IMG/VR virus record: IMGVR_UViG_3300001460_000063
Span: 1 to 32,392 of that record
From: a virus
Direction: 5' to 3' (one strand)
DNA: 32,392 nucleotides
Part shown: positions 7,148 through 14,372 of the stretch, one piece after another
Layout of the letters: each line of letters begins with the position of its first letter
Position numbering within the stretch: position 1 is the first letter of the stretch
Notes under the pieces: model-generated
The model's database searches: none
What the model was told of the DNA's origin: nothing
What the model saw: only the letters and a program-made list of their open reading frames with translations
Made by a program: the position numbers and the translations under genes

Positions 7148-8514
7148 GCGTTTCTACACTCCTCCCAGAATTCCGTCATCTCAGGGAAGGTGTTAAGGAA
7201 CCTTGTGAGACGTCTGCGATCGTGCTCGTTAAAGAAAGCGTAAAAGTTTCTTTTATTTTGCGTACTTGCGTCCGCGTTTTCGCGCCAGTATGCGAGATTC
7301 CTCTGCATCTTCTGGATCTCGAAATCCTTGAATATGTGTAGTCCGTTGTCCTCGCCGGAGTTGGCCTGCATGTACTTGATGTTGTCCTCGTGTATGCCCT
7401 GGTACGCCTCTGGTAGCAACGTGATCTGTTGCCATGCGGGTTGCCTCAGCAGTGGCACGTCGAACCAAACCCTCTGGTACGTCTTGCTGTATTTTTTACG
7501 TAGGTCCAATATTTTCTCTAGCAGTTTGTCCATGCTGGTTATACTGAGGTTGTTGTATGTGCATATGAACGTGATCGAATTACGTTCCGGTATCCTGTCC
7601 AGGAACTCCTCCACGTTGTCCATCATGTAGTCGAAGTCCAGACCGTCACGGATGTACTCAGCACGTTTGCCGAATGCGTCCACGCTCACGAACTGCATCA
7701 TGTGTTCAACCTTCTCCTGCATACATATCTCCTTTGCCATGTTGAAGTACTTCTCCTTGAGTTTCTTGTCTGGTGGACACAGGTTGCTGGTCACATTGAG
7801 GTGTAGGTCATCCTTGGGATGATCTATTATGTACTGGAACACCTTGTAGGTGTTCACATCCATCATGGGCTCTCCTCCGGTCATACGGAAGTGCTTTAAA
7901 TTCTTGTACAGGGTTGGCCACCACTTCCAAAATGCCTTCACGTAGGGGTTCTCCTCCCTGTGTGGTATGGGTTTGCGCCTGCCCTGGAAGTGTTCTGGTG
8001 CGTTATGGGGAGGAGATGTTGGATATTCGCCGTATCTGTCCACCTCCTTCGCCCAGGTTGTCGAGAACTGTGGTGAACAATAACTGCACTTGAAGTTACA
8101 AGCGTTGTTGAAGTTCACCTCCACGTATCTCGGCGTCCAACTTGTGGTCATTGGATTCTTTCTAATATCATCGAAGTCCTGCATGGCCCAGGGCTCTCCT
8201 GACCTGTAGTGCCTGTCGGACATCTCACCGGTCTTTTCTATGTTCCAACAATAACTACAACCCTGTGGCTTCTCGCCATCTAACATCTGCTGTCTCTGTT
8301 GCAGTTTCTCTTTCGTGTTGTGCAGTGCCGCTGGGTTCGACCTGACCGCCTCTGCATCCATGTTGTGCAGTGGTGGGTGATAGCAACTGTTGGTCATGCC
8401 TGTTGGCAGGTGCAGTGACGTCTGGTTCCATTTTGCCAGGCACATTGTGGGAGACACTTCCTCCAGTTTATCCTTGGCCACCAATGCGTCGTTCTTGTAA
8501 TCACTAGTGCTCAC
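7144..8514 (-). CDS. Radical SAM protein, variant N-terminal Cys/His domain (first of five)
   Basis: The start is GTG at 8514, with GGAG nine bases upstream, inside the end of the glycosyltransferase gene (11-base overlap). The N-terminal domain has MCLAKW (C25), GMTNSCYHPPLH (C44) and GEKPQGCSYCW (C86, C89). The core has CNFKCSYC (C139, C143, C146), ENPYVKAFWKWW, and TGGEP at 212-216. It is the closest relative of the next gene, and both carry Cys-(His/Tyr)-His in place of Cys-Cys. It is also notably GC-rich: 32 of 60 bases at 7621-7680. It is the first of the five-gene array, directly behind a glycosyltransferase. Confidence 0.87.
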   Translation of the reverse strand: MSTSDYKNDALVAKDKLEEVSPTMCLAKWNQTSLHLPTGMTNSCYHPPLHNMDAEAVRSNPAALHNTKEKLQQRQQMLDGEKPQGCSYCWNIEKTGEMSDRHYRSGEPWAMQDFDDIRKNPMTTSWTPRYVEVNFNNACNFKCSYCSPQFSTTWAKEVDRYGEYPTSPPHNAPEHFQGRRKPIPHREENPYVKAFWKWWPTLYKNLKHFRMTGGEPMMDVNTYKVFQYIIDHPKDDLHLNVTSNLCPPDKKLKEKYFNMAKEICMQEKVEHMMQFVSVDAFGKRAEYIRDGLDFDYMMDNVEEFLDRIPERNSITFICTYNNLSITSMDKLLEKILDLRKKYSKTYQRVWFDVPLLRQPAWQQITLLPEAYQGIHEDNIKYMQANSGEDNGLHIFKDFEIQKMQRNLAYWRENADASTQNKRNFYAFFNEHDRRRLTRFLNTFPEMTEFWEECRNA

Positions 8515-9403
8515 GGTCTTGGACTCCTCTGTTTATGTGTTGGGGTTTGACAAACCTATAGAACTTGCTCTGGATCTCGTCCATTTCTGCTATGGGCATG
8601 TCCAACTGCTGTCGCAGGCTGTTGCCGAACAACAGTAATTGCTTATCTATGTCGTCCCTGTCTATCACACCCTTGAAGTACTCTATCATGTGGTCGAGAT
8701 CCCTCACCTTGTAGAGATCCTTGTTGTAGTTTTCCAGCACGGTGTAGTAACAACCCATCCTGGCGCCCAACATGGCGTACTTGCCATACTCGACATCGGC
8801 TCCTATTGTACACCAAGTGCTCAGTGTACTGAGATTCTCTGGCCATATACTATGAAAATTATCTTGCTTGAGTGCAACACCCTTCTCTGTACTCATCTTG
8901 ACACCTTCCCTGTACCCTGCAATAAAACACTGCTCATCACTGCCATTTATTACTGTGTCAGAATAGCAGTTGTGTAGATTCTCATGTGGCACGCCCCAAC
9001 AGAAATCGATCTGATTCTCCTCTGAATCAGCGTTCTCGTGTGTCCTCATGCTGAGACAGGTCTCCTTAGGCCAACCAACTACGCCACCGTTACCGTACAC
9101 CAGACCATTCACATTATTTTTTGCCCGCCAACGGTGCACCGCTTTTGGATTAGTTTTGTTCCAATCCAATGTGTTTAGAAGAAATCGCTCGTCTAATATG
9201 TTATCACCATCAATGCTTATGAAGAAGTCGGTCTGTGCTATGTCCGCCGCGGCCTTGTGTGCGTTGTCGAAACCCACGACCCTGTCAACCCGCTTGGCCC
9301 ATGGCACCTTGTTCTTGAGGTCCGCCCAGTTTTCTTCCTTGTTGGGCTCCTTGAACGAGATGTACACGAAGTCAAGATCACTTATTCTTGTTCTATCTGC
9401 CAT
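8504..9403 (-). CDS. Glycosyltransferase-like protein (GT-A/GT2-like), 299 aa
   Basis: The N-terminal half has alternating strands and helices (LDFVYISF, RVDRVVGFDNAHKAAADIA) leading to FFISIDGDNIL. The DGD at residues 65-67 is in the position of the DxD metal and nucleotide-sugar binding motif of GT-A enzymes. The rest (RWRAKNNVNGLVYGNGGVVGWPKE and a later NGSDEQCFIAGYREG) fits an acceptor-side region. It should transfer a sugar from a nucleotide sugar in the cytoplasm. A strong GGGAGGGG lies before the ATG. The gene overlaps both neighbours, so it is part of the same coupled operon as the radical SAM genes. Donor and acceptor cannot be predicted. Confidence 0.68.
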   Translation of the reverse strand: MADRTRISDLDFVYISFKEPNKEENWADLKNKVPWAKRVDRVVGFDNAHKAAADIAQTDFFISIDGDNILDERFLLNTLDWNKTNPKAVHRWRAKNNVNGLVYGNGGVVGWPKETCLSMRTHENADSEENQIDFCWGVPHENLHNCYSDTVINGSDEQCFIAGYREGVKMSTEKGVALKQDNFHSIWPENLSTLSTWCTIGADVEYGKYAMLGARMGCYYTVLENYNKDLYKVRDLDHMIEYFKGVIDRDDIDKQLLLFGNSLRQQLDMPIAEMDEIQSKFYRFVKPQHINRGVQDREH

Positions 9404-9684
9404 GTGACCCCTCCCTCTGATATTTTTTTTGGCCAGTGTATGTCTGCGTCCTGGAAGAAATAGCCCTCGTCTGCTTTCAGTAATATGCTGTACTGTGTTT
9501 TTGGCTTTGGCTTAGGTTTTAATACTATCGCTCCATCCTTGAGCATCAAGTTCTCTTCTCCGTGCTGTTGTGCCCACAATTTCTTAGCCAGTGTGACTTC
9601 GTGTTCCACACCTTGCACTGTGATGAAAAACTTCTTTGGTCCTCTCTTGGGCAGTTTATTCAGTGCATCAAACAATCCTGGCAT
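9382..9684 (-). CDS. Conserved-looking unknown protein, 100 aa
   Basis: I chose the ATG at 9684 because AAGGAG lies four bases upstream. A GTG at 9723 in the same frame also has an AGGAGAG upstream, but it would overlap the previous gene by 56 bases. The protein starts MPGLFDALNKLPKRG. It has a basic strand-rich part (KKFFITVQGVEHEVTLAKKLW), a Lys-Pro repeat (KPKPKPK), and a C-terminal YFFQDADIHWPKKISEGGV. I do not recognise the family. Its place between two glycosyltransferase genes suggests a partner or modified substrate of that pathway. The alternating KP segment is likely an exposed linker. Confidence 0.65.
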   Translation of the reverse strand: MPGLFDALNKLPKRGPKKFFITVQGVEHEVTLAKKLWAQQHGEENLMLKDGAIVLKPKPKPKTQYSILLKADEGYFFQDADIHWPKKISEGGVTWQIEQE

Positions 9685-10462
9685 GTAACTCCTTATCGTG
9701 ATAGTGCCATACCCTGCTGACACGTGTCTCTCCTATGTAAACAGCATCTCCCACCTTGTTGGGATATAGGTATTCATTCTGGTTCTTCGCCTGCATGGTG
9801 TTGTTTACTGCTCGCTTGTGGTGTATGAATTTAAACCAATCGTAATCTATCAATCCCTGTGACGTGGGATCCATGATCCTATAAGCCAATGCAAACACAA
9901 CGTCAGTGCTTGGGTACTTGTCATGGCAGTTGATAAGCATTCTTGTTTTGACGTCATTCCAATTTTTTACTACGTCTCGTGCTGTGTTGTAGAACTGCTG
10001 TGCCTTGGTGCTTTGTCTGAAATACATCAGACCGTTGTATATGTTGGGTAATTGGTTCCTGTTGAAAAGTTTCCTGTACGGTGTTTCTTTAATGATGTTG
10101 TCCCTGTAATCTCTACAATTGACACTGAACACTAGATCATGTTGCGATAGGTGGTACCACCACCAGTCCGTGTTTATTGTCCATAACATGTCCGCCTCTA
10201 ATTTAATCGTGTGCGTGAATGGCGTCATGGCAAATGCCTTGTGCTCGTTGGCCCACTTGATATCATGTTCGGCACTATCGTCTTGCTTGATAACTTTTAC
10301 CACGTCCACGTGTTCATTCTCGAACTTGCTTTCATTATCCGTGATCACACATACCTGGTTGTACCTGTTCCAACGTTTAATGCTCTTGGCTAGGGTAATG
10401 GACAGTTCGACGTAGTCAGTCTTGGCGTTGTTCTGTGCGAACCATAGGAATCCTTTAGACAT
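9668..10462 (-). CDS. Glycosyltransferase, GT8-like, 264 aa
   Basis: The opening (GFLWFAQNNAKTDYVELSITLAKSI) and an NQVCVITDNES segment resemble the nucleotide-sugar binding half of GT8-type enzymes. TIKLEADMLW (E89-x-D91) stands where the DxD motif is expected. Later GLMYFRQSTKAQQFY is the strand and helix that follows in this fold. The gene starts at 10462 with AAGGAG seven bases upstream and overlaps the preceding gene by eight bases. It is distantly similar in plan to the gene just upstream, so the pair may add two successive sugars. The substrate is unknown. Confidence 0.7.
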   Translation of the reverse strand: MSKGFLWFAQNNAKTDYVELSITLAKSIKRWNRYNQVCVITDNESKFENEHVDVVKVIKQDDSAEHDIKWANEHKAFAMTPFTHTIKLEADMLWTINTDWWWYHLSQHDLVFSVNCRDYRDNIIKETPYRKLFNRNQLPNIYNGLMYFRQSTKAQQFYNTARDVVKNWNDVKTRMLINCHDKYPSTDVVFALAYRIMDPTSQGLIDYDWFKFIHHKRAVNNTMQAKNQNEYLYPNKVGDAVYIGETRVSRVWHYHDKELHARIV

Positions 10463-11204
10463 TGGCTATCTCCTTGTTTAGCACGTGTACATCTTGTTGT
10501 TCAACAAAACTGATGTTGTCATTGTGCTTCCATACAACACCATTGTCTTCAAAACTCAAGATCTCACAGTCAGGTGGCAGTGTTGATAAGGCAAAAGGAA
10601 AAGTATCATACCCAACAAAGCCGTTAAGTTGCTGGAGTGCTATGGCAAACACATAATCGTTACGTAGATTTTTTGCCCTAATCCTGTAAAGTTCATTAAA
10701 GTACGGATACCATTCTTTTACGTATTTGACCATTTGAAATATTTGGTTAACTCTTTTATTCTTTTTAAAGTATAAAACTGTAGCCCACACCATTGGTATG
10801 AGACTAAACCTCCTATGATCAAAACTGTTCATACCGCTGAGATCATGTGCTTTGTTTGGCACAAGGAAGTCATAATCTGTATTAAAAAGTTGTAAGAGAT
10901 TGTCTGTGAAACAAAAATAGTCTATGTCCATTACGATAGTTTTATCATACGGGGATAGTTCATAGGCCATGTGCCTGTCAACATTGTTCCAAGGTTTGCC
11001 TAGTTTCGTGTTGCCTAATTCAGGTTCCATGAATTTGTAATTGATTGATCCTAAAGGTGTGATTTTTTTAAATGTATCAAAATTAGTAACAACAGTTATC
11101 TCTAATTTTAGATTTTTTTTGATAAGTGCAACACATCTTTCAAGTATCTTGTGATACCGCGTGTCTTCTGTGTCAAAACAAAATAATAGAACTCCTTGCG
11201 TCAT
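10455..11204 (-). CDS. Glycosyltransferase-like protein, GT8-like, 249 aa
   Basis: The protein opens with a strand (GVLLFCFDTEDTRY), then LEITVVTNFDTFKK, and reaches KTIVMDIDYFCFTDN. The D93-x-D95 motif is a classic metal-binding DxD after a hydrophobic strand. Later segments (PMVWATVLYFKKNKRVNQIF, NDYVFAIALQQLNG) fit the second half of a GT-A fold in which the protein alternates with acceptor loops. The ATG shares a base with the previous stop (TAATGA) and is preceded by AAAGGTG. It is the second gene behind the 11.5 kb promoter. The fold assignment is fairly safe; the sugar is not known. Confidence 0.66.
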   Translation of the reverse strand: MTQGVLLFCFDTEDTRYHKILERCVALIKKNLKLEITVVTNFDTFKKITPLGSINYKFMEPELGNTKLGKPWNNVDRHMAYELSPYDKTIVMDIDYFCFTDNLLQLFNTDYDFLVPNKAHDLSGMNSFDHRRFSLIPMVWATVLYFKKNKRVNQIFQMVKYVKEWYPYFNELYRIRAKNLRNDYVFAIALQQLNGFVGYDTFPFALSTLPPDCEILSFEDNGVVWKHNDNISFVEQQDVHVLNKEIANV

Positions 11205-11521
11205 TAATCACCTTTTTTTGTAAAAGTTTCGTACATCTGATGATATGCGTTCAAGGCCTCCTGGTTACGTGCAATCAGTTTCATCAAAAAATCATCAGCA
11301 TCCTTGATTTCAACGGGATTGTTGTTGGTGTCCAGTAAGAAAAAAATGCTGTGGGTCTCTTTGAGTGTTTTCACAAGGCATATTGTCTGAGGATTAGCAA
11401 TGAAAAGATTTCCATTGTATGCTAATACCTGTCGAGAATGTGCTTTTTCCAGAGCGTTGCGTTTGGCAACTGCTACGTTGTAAGAAAAGTCCGATTGTTG
11501 TTTTAAAGAGCGAATATCCAT
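11204..11521 (-). CDS. Conserved-looking phage protein, 105 aa, first gene of the accessory operon
   Basis: I chose the ATG at 11521 (MDIRSLKQQSDFSYNVAVAK). The in-frame codon 15 bases upstream is a TTG that lies in the promoter -10 box. The protein is helical at both ends with a short central beta part (VLAYNGNLFIANPQTICLV, SIFFLLDTNNNPVEI). No signal peptide or membrane segment is seen. I do not recognise a function, although the general look is that of small conserved proteins of T4-like marine phages. There is no Shine-Dalgarno sequence, and the predicted transcription start coincides with the ATG. It is therefore a candidate for leaderless translation. Confidence 0.72.
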   Translation of the reverse strand: MDIRSLKQQSDFSYNVAVAKRNALEKAHSRQVLAYNGNLFIANPQTICLVKTLKETHSIFFLLDTNNNPVEIKDADDFLMKLIARNQEALNAYHQMYETFTKKGD

Positions 11522-11550
11522 ACCACAATTATACAATAATTATGGTGGTA
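11521..11550. promoter_or_regulatory. Palindrome over the promoter, possible operator
   Basis: Two pairs of complementary arms are nested: TACCAC with GTGGTA, and inside them AATTAT with ATAATT. The loop is TGT, and there is one three-base bulge (CAT) on one side. The 12 paired bases are perfect. The palindrome covers the promoter spacer, the -10 box and the start codon. It could be a repressor site or an RNA hairpin. No run of T follows on either strand, so an intrinsic terminator is unlikely. Confidence 0.5.
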
Positions 11551-11556
11551 TTGCAA
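11526..11556 (-). promoter_or_regulatory. Sigma70-like promoter for the accessory operon
   Basis: Read on the minus strand, the sequence has TTGCAA (11556-11551), a 17-base spacer, and a perfect TATAAT (11533-11528). It is the only extended non-coding gap in the window (48 bases) and lies between a virion gene and the accessory genes. With usual spacing, the start of transcription falls at about 11521, on the A of the ATG. The -35 box matches four of six consensus bases. The fit to host-type sigma70 rather than the phage late motif suggests expression at a different time from the structural genes. Confidence 0.7.
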
Positions 11557-11569
11557 CCTGGTAAAATTA

Positions 11570-12523
11570 TTATGATGTTGAGTTACTTACTTGAGCGTTT
11601 GAAGCCGTTTTGATGTCTGCCGCAAGTCCCTGTGAGTCGTTGGGCGATACTTCAATAAGTGCCATGGTCATTATAGGTGCCTCGTTGGGGTTGGTCGGAA
11701 CACCGTCCGTGTTACCACTAGTGTACGTGTCGTCGTTGTCCCCATCAGTCGAAAGCATTTTTACAGTCATCACTGTCGCTGAACCAATTGCCGCATTTAG
11801 TTTGGCAGATATCTCAACTGTGTTGGATGTGTAACCTGAGTTGTCTGAAGTCAATTTGATAATTGTTGTGTAACCTGTACCTAGGTCATGGAAGCCATTT
11901 CCCAGGCCGTTTGTTGTGAGTGTTTCACCTGATCCTGATCTCGTACTTGCCTGTGCCGCGATGTCTAGGTTACCGATCGCTGTAACTGTTAAATCATTGA
12001 ATACCGTGTCTTTGAGTCCATCAATACCTGTTGTACAACTTGGGTCGACCCTGATCTTTCCGCCTCCATTGAAGAATGCTCTCATCGTGTTGTTGTTTGC
12101 GAATGTTACTGATCTCTCAATAGTTGATGTTCCGTTCCATGTTGCTCCATTTGAACTTGATCCAACTGCTGTGGTGTCAAGTGCTGTAACGTTTACTCCA
12201 CCTGCCGCGACGTCAGCCGCCAAGTTGGCTAGGTCTGAGATCAATGCTGATCTGATAGCAATGGCGTCTCCCGCTGAAACTGATGATGATGTGATCGATC
12301 TATTTAGGTGATTGGCAATGTTGTCCATTCCTGTGAATAAACTATTCCAATGTGATGCGGCGATTGTGTCACCCGCACTAACCGTTGAAATTGTTGCTTG
12401 GTTTAACCCATATACCGTTGATCCTGGACCCGCGAAGTGGTTGTATCCAAATGGATCCGATGAACTGTTTACAAACTCGTTGTATTCATCGTCTAAAATT
12501 GCGTCACCTGCCGAATATGCCAT
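11570..12523 (-). CDS. Virion structural protein, fibre-like, 317 aa
   Basis: The N-terminal part has three copies of a SAGDxI motif. Two are in the form SAGDAILDDEYNEFV and SAGDTIAASHWNSLF, spaced about 45 residues apart, as found in marine phage tail-associated proteins. The rest is low in Cys and Lys, rich in Ser, Thr, Gly and Asn, and strand-forming (VFNDLTVTAIGNLDIAAQ). Such composition is typical of fibre or baseplate decoration proteins. The last part (PIMTMALIEVSPNDSQGLAADI) is more ordered. The start has ATAGGAG upstream, and the gene ends just before the accessory promoter. The exact tail position is not known. Confidence 0.65.
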   Translation of the reverse strand: MAYSAGDAILDDEYNEFVNSSSDPFGYNHFAGPGSTVYGLNQATISTVSAGDTIAASHWNSLFTGMDNIANHLNRSITSSSVSAGDAIAIRSALISDLANLAADVAAGGVNVTALDTTAVGSSSNGATWNGTSTIERSVTFANNNTMRAFFNGGGKIRVDPSCTTGIDGLKDTVFNDLTVTAIGNLDIAAQASTRSGSGETLTTNGLGNGFHDLGTGYTTIIKLTSDNSGYTSNTVEISAKLNAAIGSATVMTVKMLSTDGDNDDTYTSGNTDGVPTNPNEAPIMTMALIEVSPNDSQGLAADIKTASNAQVSNSTS

Positions 12524-12527
12524 TTTC

Positions 12528-14159
12528 TTATTTTACTCCTATCACACACTCTGTTAATTGTGTGTCTTGCGAATATTTATCCTTCATCAACCTGCCCAGC
12601 GTATTAAAAGCGGTACATTTGTCCAGGTCAGCAACTCTGGCCTCACCTTTGCCTGCTGAAACCACGCGGTCGCCCGCTTTGCCTGTACCTGTCAATTTCA
12701 CCATTACACGCCCTTTAAGTGCCACCATAGGATGTGAGTCATTATTACCTGCATTAGCGTTCATTAGGAACGCTGGTGACTCTGATATCACACCAAAAAC
12801 GGAGTCTGACAGTTCATCTTTGCAAATGGTTATCTCTGCATCACCGCCTAGTATGACCACATCTCCCACTTCCGTCTGACAGTCTGCTTCGTAACGTTCT
12901 GCCAAGTCAGCATATTGCGCCGACGTTGATGTTGCATGAACTATGTTTGCTCTGATGTCCACAAGTGTTGGTGCCTCTAGCGCCGTGTCTGTGTTAGCGG
13001 CGGCCTTGAATGCTGTCCAGGCACCACCCGCGTTACCATGTACTGTTGTACCGTCGTCTGCGAATGTTTCATCCCATACCCAATATAGGTCTTGTTCTGT
13101 GGCGCTGGAGGTCTCTCCCCTGTTTACTTTTAGACCTGTGTGGCTGGGCATACCTGCGTTGTTGGATACCCCCCTGTTTAATTCTATTATGTTGTCTTCC
13201 ACAGACAGCGTCGATGTGTTAATAATTGTGTTTGTACCATCAACAGTAAGGTCACCAACCCTAAGATGTTCGATCCTGCCCGTTGATCCTGTTATCCTTA
13301 ATGCCTCTTTTGTTGTTCCGCCATCGTTTACCGTAAAAATTATATCCTTGTCCTGTGTGGTCTGTGCTACAGTGAAATCATCACTGGACAATGTCATCGT
13401 AATGTCATTGCCGGCACCTAGTCTTATACCATCGTCTGTTTGTATTGTGATTCTGCCTGTTGTTGTATCTGCTGAATCTGATCTTAGATAGTTGGCCGCA
13501 ACAACTCCACCTAATTGTTCCGAGTCTGTGGCTGTGCCTCTGAATTTCGCTGATGTGACAGATGATGAAAGTTGAATACCCTGTGCCACTGTTGAGAAAC
13601 CTGCTGACACGAGTGCCGCCCCAAGTGTTTCTGTAGAGCTTGGTGTAAATGCAAGATTTGATACTACACCTACGACTGTGTCATTGGCTACAAGTTTCAA
13701 AATACTACGTTTTACACCTGTGTTGTCTTCCGGTGATTCAGTTATCACCTGTGTAACGCCTGAACCTGCTACTGTTGTTGGTCCAATCAGTGTCCATGCC
13801 GATCCTGTGTACACATAAAGTTGTGTATTTGTTGTGTCAAACCACATGTCTCCAAGAACAGCACTAGATGGTGCTGAAGCGGAGTTTGAAGTTGATCCCA
13901 CTGGTTTGAACTTAGAGCCAGTGTATACATTCAATTGATTGTTTGTCTTGTCATACCATAACTGTCCTTGTATTTTGTTTGAGGGTGCTGTGGTATTATT
14001 GAAATTCTCTAGGAGTTTTACAAGGTTTTCGTTCAACCTCTCACCGAACCCTGCGTAGCCTTTACCTATGAGTGTGAGGTCTGTGGTCGCGACATCTATT
14101 GTCCCGTCCGCTAGTGTGACCAATAAGGTCCCGAATGTGTTGTTTATCTTGTATGCCAT
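12528..14159 (-). CDS. Fibre-like virion protein, 543 aa (paralogue C)
   Basis: The N-terminal 125 residues contain a shared module: GKGYAGFGERLNENLVKLLENF, then two copies of a unit of the form G(D/Q)(L/M)W(Y/F)DxTNxQLxVYTGSxW/F. The middle has NYLRSDSADTTTGRITIQTD and FTVNDGGTTKEAL cassettes found in the two other fibre paralogues. From about residue 415 there is a YADLAERYEAD domain with VGDVVILGG and VFGVISESPAFLMN. It resembles the C-terminal Peptidase_G2-like intramolecular chaperone domains of tail spikes. That domain would trimerise or release the mature fibre; cleavage is not shown. It lies between the 60-residue gene and the 317-residue virion gene. Confidence 0.75.
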   Translation of the reverse strand: MAYKINNTFGTLLVTLADGTIDVATTDLTLIGKGYAGFGERLNENLVKLLENFNNTTAPSNKIQGQLWYDKTNNQLNVYTGSKFKPVGSTSNSASAPSSAVLGDMWFDTTNTQLYVYTGSAWTLIGPTTVAGSGVTQVITESPEDNTGVKRSILKLVANDTVVGVVSNLAFTPSSTETLGAALVSAGFSTVAQGIQLSSSVTSAKFRGTATDSEQLGGVVAANYLRSDSADTTTGRITIQTDDGIRLGAGNDITMTLSSDDFTVAQTTQDKDIIFTVNDGGTTKEALRITGSTGRIEHLRVGDLTVDGTNTIINTSTLSVEDNIIELNRGVSNNAGMPSHTGLKVNRGETSSATEQDLYWVWDETFADDGTTVHGNAGGAWTAFKAAANTDTALEAPTLVDIRANIVHATSTSAQYADLAERYEADCQTEVGDVVILGGDAEITICKDELSDSVFGVISESPAFLMNANAGNNDSHPMVALKGRVMVKLTGTGKAGDRVVSAGKGEARVADLDKCTAFNTLGRLMKDKYSQDTQLTECVIGVK

Positions 14160-14161
14160 TG

Positions 14162-14344
14162 CTAGTCGTTGTTTGATGCGTTGTCTCTGACCTCTGTCAA
14201 GAAACTCACATCGCCTACCAACTTGATCAAGATAGTTGCTAGTTCTGGTGTCAGCATAGCGTCAATCTTTGCTTCTTCTTCTGTTGACCACGCTGTCTCA
14301 TAATTTGCGTTGATGTAGTCTGCGACTTCTTGTTTTGTTGCCAT
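14162..14344 (-). CDS. Small unknown protein, 60 aa
   Basis: The ATG at 14344 has AAGGAG upstream, and a late-type promoter motif overlaps the end of the previous gene. The protein is acidic and mostly helical (MATKQEVADYINANYETAWS, then a Leu/Ile-rich helix ending in FLTEVRDNASNND). It has no cysteine and no membrane segment. The stop lies two bases before the start of the 543-residue fibre gene. I do not recognise a function. It may be a chaperone or cofactor for the fibre proteins. Confidence 0.62.
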   Translation of the reverse strand: MATKQEVADYINANYETAWSTEEEAKIDAMLTPELATILIKLVGDVSFLTEVRDNASNND

Positions 14345-14372
14345 TTAAATGTACTCCTTATGCTTATTTATT
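14345..14372 (-). promoter_or_regulatory. T4-like late promoter motif and ribosome binding site
   Basis: The minus strand reads AATAAATA at 14372-14365, which matches the T4-like marine phage late motif NATAAATA. By T4 spacing, transcription would start at about 14359. The 15-base leader then carries AAGGAG before the ATG at 14344. The motif overlaps the TAA stop of the GNAT-like gene. It would drive the 60-residue protein and the two virion genes after it. Confidence 0.55.

Noticed and set aside
11521-11550. Intrinsic terminator at the palindrome
   Set aside because: The stem is AT-rich with a bulge, and no T run follows in either direction. It overlaps a good promoter, so an operator or hairpin is more likely.
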